A program made the position numbers and the translations under genes. This document shows, piece after piece, positions 7,575 to 14,595 of a stretch of DNA of 33,890 nt. The stretch is taken from NCBI RefSeq assembly GCF_015222005.1, contig NZ_JADFFL010000015.1, positions 1-33,890 on the forward strand. The letters are read 5' to 3'. Numbering within the stretch: the stretch's first letter is position 1; each line of letters opens with the position of its first letter. This DNA is from Mucilaginibacter myungsuensis. Its GTDB lineage: Bacteria; Bacteroidota; Bacteroidia; Sphingobacteriales; Sphingobacteriaceae. Under the pieces are notes generated by a model. The model was not told the DNA's origin, ran no database searches, and worked only from the letters and a program-made list of their open reading frames with translations.

Positions 7575-8218
7575 GGTGCCAGGCGGGCTATCTTCCAGGT
7601 TTTGTTATCGATCTTTTTGTAAATGATACGGTCGTGCAGGCGACTGCGGCGGCCTTGCCAAAATTCTACCAGTCGTGGTTTGATGATGTAACCACCCCAG
7701 TATGATGGTTTCGGTACATCCTTTTCGGCATACTCCGTTTCCAGTTCGGCCATTTTTTGCTCCAGACCTTTACGTCCCTCTATTTCCTGACTTTGAGCCG
7801 ATGCCAAAGCGCCTAACTGACTCAATTTAGGACGGGTATGGAAATACTCTTCACTTTGCTCGCGGCTTAGTTTCTCTATCGTGCCTTCGATCCGTACCTG
7901 ACGCTCCAATTCTCCCCAGAAAAATACTACCGATGCTAAAGGGTTCTTAGCCAATTCTTTGCCTTTACGGCTTAGGTAGTTAGTGTAGAACATAAAACCA
8001 TCTTTATTAAAGCCTTTCAGCAACACGATACGGGCTGACGGGTGTCCGTTTGGCGTAGCGGTAGCTAAGGTCATCGCGTTAGGCTCGTGTATCTCGGCCG
8101 CTACAGCATCCTCGAACCATTTTTCGAACTGCCTGATCGGATCCTGTTTCACTTCCTTTTCGGTAAGCGTGGCCGCGCTGTAATCCTGCCTTAAATTTTG
8201 TAATTCCTGGTTATCCAT
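7571..8218 (-). CDS. pdxH: Pyridoxamine 5'-phosphate oxidase
   Basis: A 215-residue FMN enzyme that oxidises pyridoxine or pyridoxamine phosphate to pyridoxal phosphate with O2, the last step of PLP synthesis and salvage. Visible motifs are the N-terminal DPIRQFEKWFEDA, the FMN-binding segments PSARIVLLKGF and GFMFYTNYLSRKGKEL, FFWGELERQVRIEG, and the C-terminal PSYWGGYIIKP...EFWQGRRSRLHDR. The ATG at 8218 is preferred over an in-frame TTG three codons upstream. A TAAGTTTG element (minus strand, 8232-8225) lies directly before it, so the transcript may have a very short leader. The gene overlaps nuoC by 4 bp and is divergent from the yqgE-type gene. Confidence 0.95.
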   Translation of the reverse strand: MDNQELQNLRQDYSAATLTEKEVKQDPIRQFEKWFEDAVAAEIHEPNAMTLATATPNGHPSARIVLLKGFNKDGFMFYTNYLSRKGKELAKNPLASVVFFWGELERQVRIEGTIEKLSREQSEEYFHTRPKLSQLGALASAQSQEIEGRKGLEQKMAELETEYAEKDVPKPSYWGGYIIKPRLVEFWQGRRSRLHDRIIYKKIDNKTWKIARLAP

Positions 8219-8311
8219 TTGTTGCAAACTTACAAATTAATTAGTGCGTATATATGATCGGGGTCAATTCCGAATAAACTAATCGTTACATTTAGTGTTT
8301 AATATCGTACT

Positions 8312-8875
8312 ATGCTGAATAATATGCCACCGGCCGTTGGGCGGCTGCTGATATCAGAGCCCTTTATGGCCGACCCTAATTTTAAGCGTTCGGTGATCCT
8401 GATCACCGAATATCACGAGGATGGTGCCGTTGGTTTTGTACTGAACCACCAAGGCGATGCCATGCTTGGCGACCTGCTACCCGATGTTTCTTATTCAGAA
8501 ATACCCGTATATAATGGCGGCCCTGTGGCCTTAGATACGCTACATTTTATTCACCGCTGTCCCGATAAAATTGAAGGCGGCCTGGAAATATGGAACGGCA
8601 TTTATTGGGGAGGTGATTTTGAGCAAGTAAAAAGCCTGATCAATAATTACCAGTTAGATCAGGACGAGATCAAGTTTTTTACCGGTTACTCCGGTTGGAT
8701 GGCTGGTCAACTGGATAATGAATTAGCCGAGGATACCTGGATCGTGAGTAACAAATTCAATTCGGACATCGTATTCGCCGATGCTGAACATAACCTTTGG
8801 AAACAAGTGGTGATAGGCTTGGGTCAGCGCTACGCCCATATCGCTAATTTTCCGGAGAACCCGACGTTGAATTAA
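8312..8875 (+). CDS. YqgE/AlgH family protein
   Basis: A 187-residue cytoplasmic protein of the conserved YqgE/AlgH (DUF179) family, whose molecular function is not settled. The signature starts are present: GRLLISEPFMADPNFKRSV near the N-terminus, then VGFVLNH, VYNGGPVA and the C-terminal half FTGYSGWMAGQLDNEL with a W-x-K-VVIGLG helix. Length is normal. The ATG at 8312 is preceded by a TACATTTAG element that is one base off the Bacteroidota -10 consensus. It is divergent from pdxH and convergent with purE across a hairpin at 8872-8940. Confidence 0.92.
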   Translation: MLNNMPPAVGRLLISEPFMADPNFKRSVILITEYHEDGAVGFVLNHQGDAMLGDLLPDVSYSEIPVYNGGPVALDTLHFIHRCPDKIEGGLEIWNGIYWGGDFEQVKSLINNYQLDQDEIKFFTGYSGWMAGQLDNELAEDTWIVSNKFNSDIVFADAEHNLWKQVVIGLGQRYAHIANFPENPTLN

Positions 8876-8940
8876 GTCTTAAGTCGAAAGTCTTAAGTCA
8901 AAACGATCGCTGACTTAAGACTTAGAACTTTAGACTTACG
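8872..8940. repeat. AAGTCTTAAGTCA inverted repeat between convergent genes
   Basis: AAGTCTTAAGTCA at 8888-8900 pairs perfectly with 8911-8923, with a 10-nt loop, and the match goes on imperfectly to 8872 and 8940. It lies between the yqgE-type gene and purE and overlaps the last codons of purE (its stop is at 8936). It could act as a bidirectional terminator. Confidence 0.75.
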
Positions 8941-9427
8941 ACCCCATTTCCCTTGCCGAAGCTTCTACTTTCTCCTTCAGGTCTGTCTTGAATTTTTTTA
9001 GATTTTCTACGATGTGCTCGTCTGCTGTAGATATGATCTGAGCGGCTAAGATGCCTGCGTTCTTAGCTGCATTTAAGGCTACCGTAGCTACCGGGATGCC
9101 ATTAGGCATTTGCAGGATAGACAGGATAGAATCCCAACCATCGATAGAATTGCTCGACTTTACGGGCACACCGATAACCGGTAAATGCGTTAACGAGGCG
9201 ACCATACCCGGTAAATGGGCCGCGCCACCTGCACCGGCAATGATCACCTTTAAGCCACGATCGGCAGCTGCGCGTGCGTAGCTGAACATCAGATCGGGCG
9301 TGCGGTGGGCCGATACTACACTTATCTCGTAAGCAACGCCTAATTCTTTTAAAACGTCGGCAGCGTCCTGCATGACCGGAAGGTCGGACTTGCTGCCCAT
9401 TATGATACCTACTTTGGGAGAGTTCAT
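8936..9427 (-). CDS. purE: N5-carboxyaminoimidazole ribonucleotide mutase (PurE)
   Basis: A 163-residue class I PurE that converts N5-CAIR to CAIR in purine synthesis. The signatures are GSKSDLPVM at residues 11-19, SVVSAHRTPDLMF around His41 (the catalytic His of the class), and GAGGAAHLPGMVASLT at 65-80. The protein is cytoplasmic and normally octameric. It follows purK on the same strand, the two being consecutive steps, with 118 bp between them filled by a hairpin repeat at 9445-9528. That hairpin could reduce purE transcription relative to purK; this is inference. Confidence 0.97.
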   Translation of the reverse strand: MNSPKVGIIMGSKSDLPVMQDAADVLKELGVAYEISVVSAHRTPDLMFSYARAAADRGLKVIIAGAGGAAHLPGMVASLTHLPVIGVPVKSSNSIDGWDSILSILQMPNGIPVATVALNAAKNAGILAAQIISTADEHIVENLKKFKTDLKEKVEASAREMGS

Positions 9428-9444
9428 TTTTTTTTATTAAAAAC

Positions 9445-9528
9445 TTGTCCTTGCGAGGTACGAAGCAACCGCACACCCAAAGAGCGATCTTGCATAGTTC
9501 GCGGTTGCTTCGTACCTCGCAATGACAA
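9445..9528. repeat. REP-like palindromic repeat, GTCATTGCGAGG family, copy 2
   Basis: The arm 9445-9472 (TTGTCCTTGCGAGGTACGAA...) pairs with 9501-9528 with one mismatch in 28 and a 28-nt loop. The end sequence GCGAGG/CCTCGCAATGAC matches the repeat at 3611-3722. It lies inside the purK-purE operon. Confidence 0.88.
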
Positions 9529-9545
9529 ATGGTTTATTGTTTTAC

Positions 9546-10685
9546 TTACGATACCACCTTCAATGTCTCCTGAACAAACCTTGCTTTTTCAATAGCTTTG
9601 TCCCTATCCGCATCCACAATGGTTACATGTCCCATCTTGCGGAACGGCTTGGTAAGCGCTTTGCCATACAGGTGGATATACACCCCGGCCTTTTGCAATA
9701 CTTTCTCGATGCCTTGATAGACGGCAGGGCCTTCGTGACCGGCCTCACCTAATACGTTCACCATAATGGCATTGTTCAGGCAGTCAGTATTGCCTAATGG
9801 CTGGTTAAAGATAGCACGCAGGTGCTGCTCAAATTGCGATACGGTATTACCCTCGATGGTTTGGTGACCGCTGTTATGCGGGCGTGGAGCAAGTTCGTTC
9901 ACTAATATCTTGCCATGTTTGTCTAAAAACATCTCTACGGCTAACAGGCCAACTATCTTCAGACTTTCGGCAATGCGTTTAGCGATCTGCTCAGCTTCTT
10001 CGTGTACTTCAAAAGGCAACAGTGACGGCGCGATCAGGAATTCCACCAAATTAGCTTGAGGATTAAACTCCATTTCCACCATCGGGAAACATTTAACTTC
10101 GCCATCCTCGTTACGGGCAACTATTACAGCTATCTCTTTTTCAAAGTCGATCAGGCGTTCAACCAAACTTGGAGCGGTGAACGCGTTCTCTAAAGATGCC
10201 TCGTCGTTAACGCGATAAACGCCTTTGCCATCGTAACCATCCCTGCGTAATTTTTGGATGTACGGGAAGGGAATATTGCTCTGCTTTAATTGTTCTAATG
10301 AACTAATGATCTGGAAATCTGCCGTTGGGATATCGTTCTCTTTAAAGAATTGCTTTTGCAGTCCTTTATCCTGGATCAGGCGGATAATGCGGGATTGCGG
10401 GTAAACCACCACGCCTTCTTTTTCCAGTTGCTCCAGGGCGTCTACGTTAACTTTCTCTATCTCGATAGTGAGCAGATCCACCGTTTTACCAAACTTGTAA
10501 ACGGTCTCATAATCGCCCAGCGAGCCTACGGAGAACTCATCACACAGTTTGCGGCACGGAGCCTCAGGGTCAGGGTCTAATATCTTAACAGTAACGTTGT
10601 AGTTAATAGCTTGCTGAATGAGCATACGGCCTAATTGTCCGCCGCCCAATATGCCCAGTTTCATATCTCCGTAAAATGCCTTCAT
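9546..10685 (-). CDS. purK: 5-(carboxyamino)imidazole ribonucleotide synthase (PurK)
   Basis: A 379-residue ATP-grasp ligase that makes N5-CAIR from AIR, bicarbonate and ATP. The N-terminal GILGGGQLGRML (about residues 11-22) binds the nucleotide substrate. The ATP-grasp core is visible as QKLRRDGYDGKGVYRV, LVERLIDFEKEIAVIVAR and, near the C-terminus, NELAPRPHNSGHQTIEG. Two ATG codons are possible, at 10685 and 10664; the first is kept because a short N-terminal extension before KLGILGGG is common in this phylum. It starts a purK-purE operon and is separated from nuoB by a broken plus-strand gene. Confidence 0.96.
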   Translation of the reverse strand: MKAFYGDMKLGILGGGQLGRMLIQQAINYNVTVKILDPDPEAPCRKLCDEFSVGSLGDYETVYKFGKTVDLLTIEIEKVNVDALEQLEKEGVVVYPQSRIIRLIQDKGLQKQFFKENDIPTADFQIISSLEQLKQSNIPFPYIQKLRRDGYDGKGVYRVNDEASLENAFTAPSLVERLIDFEKEIAVIVARNEDGEVKCFPMVEMEFNPQANLVEFLIAPSLLPFEVHEEAEQIAKRIAESLKIVGLLAVEMFLDKHGKILVNELAPRPHNSGHQTIEGNTVSQFEQHLRAIFNQPLGNTDCLNNAIMVNVLGEAGHEGPAVYQGIEKVLQKAGVYIHLYGKALTKPFRKMGHVTIVDADRDKAIEKARFVQETLKVVS

Positions 10686-10712
10686 AATGATGGTGCAAGT
10701 TTACGAATTTTA

Positions 10713-10747
10713 GTTGATCAGTGAACAGTTAACCGGTGATCAGTTGT
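10713..10747. repeat. TGATCAGTGAACAGTTAACC repeat unit
   Basis: The stretch from TTGATCAGTGAACAG to CCGGTGATCAGTT, upstream of purK, is built from TGATCAGT and GTTAACC words. The same words make up the inverted repeat at 13752-13869, and a weaker relative (CGATCACCGGACAGTTAATC) is at 18770-18789. Confidence 0.6.
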
Positions 10748-10791
10748 AGGAACGGTCGGGTAATTTGATTATACTTGCGATAGATAAGAAT

Positions 10792-11395
10792 ATGCAGCGT
10801 AGCTGTTATCGAGATTCCCAAATTACTCAAGGCCGAGGTCGACAGACGATTTTCCATCAGTTCCGAAAGCATAATTATAGAATATCTTTCTAAACAAACT
10901 ATCGCAGAAATTCCGCTCAACTCAATAGTTGCCGTGAGATCAGGTGTTAACTGGATAAGTGGCAGTCATTTCACTATAGGCCGTTAATATCTTATAGAGT
11001 TAAAAGATGTGGACGGTGATGTTATTCCCATAAAATTATCAAGCTATTATGGGATACGGAAGCAGACCTATCATAATGCTTATGCCGGTATCACGCAAGC
11101 TATCTGGGAATATTACACAGCACCCAAGGTCAGGTACCATCTAAGTATTTTCGACTTAGGTCTTCCCTTTGATGTAAATGGTGTTACTATTAATTCTTCA
11201 GGAGTTATTTTGAGAAAGGTTTTGGTTGAATGGGCTGAACTGAGGATCAGCAATTATCGCACTTATTTTGTGTTGCATCAAGATGCCGACCATAATGTCC
11301 AACAAAGTTTCAACTTTTTAAAAGATTGGGATGTTACTGCTTTACAGTCCTTGGTCATGACGCTTAAGAAAAAGCTTGATGAAGCGACAACTTAA
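10792..11395 (+). pseudogene. Broken hypothetical gene with in-frame stop (open part 11009-11395)
   Basis: One frame carries protein-like sequence on both sides of a TAA at 10985-10987. Upstream (10796-10984) it reads SVAVIEIPKLLKAEVDRRFS and continues to SGSHFTIGR; downstream it goes on without a shift as YLIELKDVDGDVIPIKLSSY through to the TAA at 11393-11395. Together this is about 190-200 residues. The best start, ATG at 10792, is one base out of frame (an extra C at 10795), so there may also be a frameshift. The part downstream can be opened only from a GTG at 11009 (128 residues). The GRxYxIxLxDxDG pattern after a strand-rich part recalls small PH-like domains, but I do not recognise the family. 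It is antisense to its neighbours and its stop overlaps the nuoB stop by 4 bp. Confidence 0.65.
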
Positions 11396-11886
11396 ACCGT
11401 TTCCGCTTTCCCCACTATCTGCTCGCTGGCTATCTTTTTATGCAGTTCCAATATCGCACCGATCAATGCCTCAGGCCTTGGAGGGCAACCCTGCACATAA
11501 ACATCAACAGGAATAATTCTGTCCACACCTTTTACCACATGGTAACCATGTTGCCAATAAGGCCCGCCACAGTTTGAGCAAGATCCCATGCTGATCACGT
11601 ATTTCGGTTCGGGCATTTGCTCGTATAAACGTTTAATACGCTCGGCCATTTTAAAGGTTACTGTACCGGCAATAATGATCACATCAGCCTGGCGCGCTGA
11701 CGGACGGGGGAATACGCCGTAACGCTCCAGATCGTATGTTGATGCCATAGCACCCATCATTTCTATCGCGCAGCAGGCGATACCAAAACTCAAAGGCCAA
11801 AGCGACGACAAACGCGACCAATTCATCAGGTCGTTCAGTTTGGTTACCATTACACCACCACTTTCGTTCATGTTCTCAGGACTCAT
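11392..11886 (-). CDS. nuoB: NADH-quinone oxidoreductase subunit B (20 kDa)
   Basis: The 164-residue subunit B of complex I, which carries the terminal [4Fe-4S] cluster N2 that passes electrons to quinone. The ligands are all present: the adjacent Cys38-Cys39 in SFGIACCAIEMMG, Cys103 in SMGSCSNCGG and Cys134 in VQGCPPRPE. YDLERYGVFPRPSARQAD is the usual family segment. Its start overlaps the end of nuoA by 11 bp, so the pair is translationally coupled. In a typical operon nuoC would follow; here a broken plus-strand gene and purK-purE follow instead. Confidence 0.97.
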   Translation of the reverse strand: MSPENMNESGGVMVTKLNDLMNWSRLSSLWPLSFGIACCAIEMMGAMASTYDLERYGVFPRPSARQADVIIIAGTVTFKMAERIKRLYEQMPEPKYVISMGSCSNCGGPYWQHGYHVVKGVDRIIPVDVYVQGCPPRPEALIGAILELHKKIASEQIVGKAETV

Positions 11887-12541
11887 TTTCCGGCTTTTTA
11901 AAAGATGGTTTAAACATGGGTTTTCTTACGGGTGGGATAGCGGTGGTATTCTCTGTTGCAGGAGCGGTATCGCTTGAGACAGTCGCAGGTGCTTGTATTG
12001 CCGATGCTGCCAACGCGGTCTCTACTTCTTTTTGAGTAGCGGCGTTAAACGCTTGGACTTTGTAACCGCTTTGGGCGATATTCAATTGCTCGTATAGATT
12101 GAATGGGATGTTTACCCGGGTATGTGGTGTCTCGGCTTCGGGTTTTATCCAGTTCAGGTCGCCTTTGCGCCAAACGTAAACTAAACCTAAGATCAGGATG
12201 CCGATGAAGATGAACATTTCTACCAGCGTCAAAGCGCCCCAGCGGCTGTCGACAGCCATTATTTCTTTATTACCGAAGATGGTCGACCAGGGGATAATAA
12301 AGATCATCTCCACCTCGAATAGTAGAAACACCAGCGCGATCACATAAAAACGTGGGTTAAAAGGTAGCCAAGCGGTGCCCGTCGGCTCTTCGCCGCACTC
12401 GTATGACGTTAGCTTTTCTTTGGTGGGGTTGTGGGGCGCTAAAAGTTTGCCCATAAAGAGGGTGAACAGCACCAAAAAAGTTCCGGTGATGATGAAGACC
12501 AATATCTTTCCAAATTCCGATATTTGCGCAACTTCGCCCAT
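11876..12541 (-). CDS. nuoA: NADH-quinone oxidoreductase subunit A with long C-terminal tail
   Basis: The 221-residue subunit A of complex I, a three-helix membrane protein near the quinone site. Signatures are KLTSYECGEEPTGTAW (the conserved Cys loop), FNPRFYVIALVFLLFEVEM and the third helix near VEMFIFIGILILGLVYVW. The normal family length is about 120-150; here an extra tail of about 85 residues, rich in Ala, Pro, Thr and ending in basic KPMFKPSFKKPENES, follows the third helix. The frame is open further upstream to 12682, but that part is antisense to a flavoprotein, so the ATG at 12541 is chosen. A TAGATTTG element at 12554-12547 would start the RNA at or next to this ATG. Confidence 0.93.
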   Translation of the reverse strand: MGEVAQISEFGKILVFIITGTFLVLFTLFMGKLLAPHNPTKEKLTSYECGEEPTGTAWLPFNPRFYVIALVFLLFEVEMIFIIPWSTIFGNKEIMAVDSRWGALTLVEMFIFIGILILGLVYVWRKGDLNWIKPEAETPHTRVNIPFNLYEQLNIAQSGYKVQAFNAATQKEVETALAASAIQAPATVSSDTAPATENTTAIPPVRKPMFKPSFKKPENES

Positions 12542-13754
12542 GGACGCAAATCTAACAGATCTCTCGCATTTTGATGCAATAATTATTGGTGGCGGCGCTT
12601 GCGGCCTGATGTGTGCCGTACAGGCCGGCTTTTTGGGCAAGCGAACGCTGATCCTGGAAAAGACCGATAAGGTAGGTGCCAAGATCCTGATCAGCGGGGG
12701 AGGGCGTTGTAATTACACCAATCTGTACGCGTCGCCGCAGCAATTTATCTCCGATAACGAACATTTTGCCAAATCAGCCCTTTCGCAATGGACGGTGGAC
12801 GATACCATCAGTTTTTTTGAGACCTACGGCATCAACGGGAAAGAAAAAACCTTAGGTCAACTGTTCCCTGAAAGTGATAAGGCTAAAGACATCGTCAACG
12901 TATTTGTTGACCTGTGCCGGGATATGGAGCAAGAGATATGGTGCGATAGCGAAGTGAAAAACATCGAGCAAATAGCCGACGGCTTTAAGATCGGTTACGA
13001 ACGTCACGGTAAACTATTCGAGGCAAAGGCATCAAGGATCGTCATTGCAAGTGGTGGCCTACCCATCGCTAAAATGGGCGCGACCGATTTTGGTCTGCGT
13101 ACGGCGCGTAAATTTGATATGGCTATAGCGCCTACCGCGCCTGCTTTAGTTCCGCTGACCATCACCGGTAAAGATCAACCTTGGTATGAGCAATTATCGG
13201 GCAACAGCATCTTTTGTCGGGTATGGAATGACAGGGCGAGTTTTGAAGAAAATATCCTGTTCACCCACTGGGGATTGAGTGGCCCGGCTATCCTGCAGAT
13301 ATCATCTTATTGGAGAGCGGGAGAGAGTATCATGATCGATCTGCTGCCCAACCAAAACATCATCGACCTGATAGAATCGGAGCGTAAACAGAACGGTAAG
13401 AAACCTTTGCTATCGCTCATCGCCAATTTATATACCCGCAAATTTGCAGATGCGCTAAGTCCGTACCTGCCGGCCGAGAAAAATTTAGCATCCCTTAATA
13501 AAGCCGAACTGGAAGCCATCAGCAAACTGATCCACGAGTTTAGAGTAAAACCCGCCGGCGATAAAGGCTACGACAAAGCCGAGGTAATGCGTGGCGGAGT
13601 AGCCACGTCCGAGTTGTCATCGCGCACATTAGAAGCAAAAAAAGTACCGGGTATGTTCTTCGGGGGTGAGTGTGTGGATGTTACCGGATGGTTAGGCGGG
13701 TATAATTTTCAATGGGCTTGGGCGAGCGGGTTTGTGATAGCGCAGAGTTTGTAG
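12540..13754 (+). CDS. HI0933-like (YhiN family) NAD(P)/FAD-dependent oxidoreductase
   Basis: A 404-residue flavoprotein of the HI0933/YhiN family (also labelled aminoacetone oxidase-like); physiological substrate unknown. The FAD Rossmann motif IIIGGGACGLMCA is at residues 13-25, followed by the family segment GAKILISGGGRCNYTN at 46-61. The end has GGVATSELSSRTLEAKK, GMFFGGECVDVTGWLGGYN and WAWASG, which close the FAD site. The frame is open further upstream, but the ATG at 12540 lies right before the Rossmann strand and is preferred. This ATG and the ATG of nuoA on the other strand share the palindrome CATG at 12539-12542. A GATATTTG element at 12519-12526 is one base off a -10 box. Confidence 0.92.
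   Translation: MDANLTDLSHFDAIIIGGGACGLMCAVQAGFLGKRTLILEKTDKVGAKILISGGGRCNYTNLYASPQQFISDNEHFAKSALSQWTVDDTISFFETYGINGKEKTLGQLFPESDKAKDIVNVFVDLCRDMEQEIWCDSEVKNIEQIADGFKIGYERHGKLFEAKASRIVIASGGLPIAKMGATDFGLRTARKFDMAIAPTAPALVPLTITGKDQPWYEQLSGNSIFCRVWNDRASFEENILFTHWGLSGPAILQISSYWRAGESIMIDLLPNQNIIDLIESERKQNGKKPLLSLIANLYTRKFADALSPYLPAEKNLASLNKAELEAISKLIHEFRVKPAGDKGYDKAEVMRGGVATSELSSRTLEAKKVPGMFFGGECVDVTGWLGGYNFQWAWASGFVIAQSL
12547..12579 (-). promoter_or_regulatory. Candidate nuoA promoter inside the flavoprotein gene
   Basis: On the minus strand TTG (12579-12577), 22 bp, then TAGATTTG (12554-12547), a full match to the Bacteroidota TAnnTTTG box. The start of transcription would fall at about 12543-12540, at or within three bases of the nuoA ATG, so the mRNA could be leaderless. 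The spacing is at the long end of the usual range. Confidence 0.5.
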
Positions 13755-13869
13755 TGATCAGTTAAGCGGTTGATCAGTGATCAGTGAATATATATCAGTT
13801 TTTCAAGTTCGCACCACTGTTCACTGATCACCAATTAACCGATCACCGATTAACTGTTTACCGATCACT
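13752..13869. repeat. AGTGATCAGTTAA / TTAACTGATCACT inverted repeat
   Basis: The left part 13752-13787 (AGTGATCAGTTAAGCGG... to GATCAGTGAA) and the right part 13820-13869 (TTCACTGATCACC... to GATCACT) are imperfect inverted repeats built of TGATCAGTG and GTTAA words. It lies between convergent genes and reaches the last codons of the minus-strand one. It may serve as a bidirectional terminator. Confidence 0.75.
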
Positions 13870-14563
13870 TCTTAGCCTCTTTCAATTTCTTAAAATACTC
13901 TATCAAGCCATTCACATTCCCCACAGTAAACTTTCCAGAGCGGATAGCCTCCAAAGCCAATGGTTCATCGCCCATAATATCACTCATTACATCGTTAAAG
14001 TTTTCGGGCGTTAAGGTGTTCATTTCTGCAGTGTTGGCGCCGTAATAGTAGGTGATCTTACCTTGTTTAGCGCTTCCGCCTCCGCCACCGCCGATACCTA
14101 TGCCACCACCGTAGCCGATGCCTACACCGCCCATGCCGCCGCCACCAATACCGGTACCCATGGATATTCCGGGACTTATTCTAAAGCCGCTGCCACCGCT
14201 TACTTTGCCGGCGTTAATGGCGTAAAGTTTCACTTCCTCGTTCAATACTACTTTTACAAAATCTAATTCCTGCGCACTCCAGGTCTCGTTACGGGGGGCG
14301 TGGGCTACCACAAAGCTGTCTTTGCCTACCACGTAGCTTTTAAGGTCGCTTGCGCTGAAGCGGGTCTCGGTGCCTTTCTCGCTGTCTTTATAAACGATAA
14401 AGGCTTCGTCTTTAATAGGTGCTTTACCCGACGGACTTGTGCGTATCAATCCCTCCACTTTTTGATCGCGGCGATCGATAAAGAACCCCGGTTGGAATTT
14501 TTGTGACTTTGCTGATACGTAAGTCAGCATTAAAAATAAAATCAGTAAAATTGGACGCAGCAT
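13865..14563 (-). CDS. Secreted glycine-rich protein of unknown function
   Basis: I do not recognise this 232-residue protein. Residues 1-20 are a signal peptide (MLRPILLILFLMLTYVSAKS). Residues 21-115 form a strand-rich region. Residues 121-164 are low-complexity glycine with Ile, Val and Met, including runs of six Gly, then a C-terminal part with a helix (IEYFKKLKEAKK). The glycine tract could be a flexible or membrane-inserting segment. It is monocistronic, convergent with the flavoprotein and divergent from threonine aldolase, with 32 bp between the two starts. Confidence 0.8.
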   Translation of the reverse strand: MLRPILLILFLMLTYVSAKSQKFQPGFFIDRRDQKVEGLIRTSPSGKAPIKDEAFIVYKDSEKGTETRFSASDLKSYVVGKDSFVVAHAPRNETWSAQELDFVKVVLNEEVKLYAINAGKVSGGSGFRISPGISMGTGIGGGGMGGVGIGYGGGIGIGGGGGGSAKQGKITYYYGANTAEMNTLTPENFNDVMSDIMGDEPLALEAIRSGKFTVGNVNGLIEYFKKLKEAKK

Positions 14564-14595
14564 AATTGCACAAATAACGCATATTTTTAATATTT

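Noticed and set aside
10729..10920. Minus-strand 63-codon frame upstream of purK
   Set aside because: It is antisense to the protein-like frame of the broken gene and resembles nothing known.
12542..12682. N-terminal extension of nuoA
   Set aside because: It is the antisense of the flavoprotein Rossmann region, and NuoA normally begins at the first helix as in the ATG at 12541.
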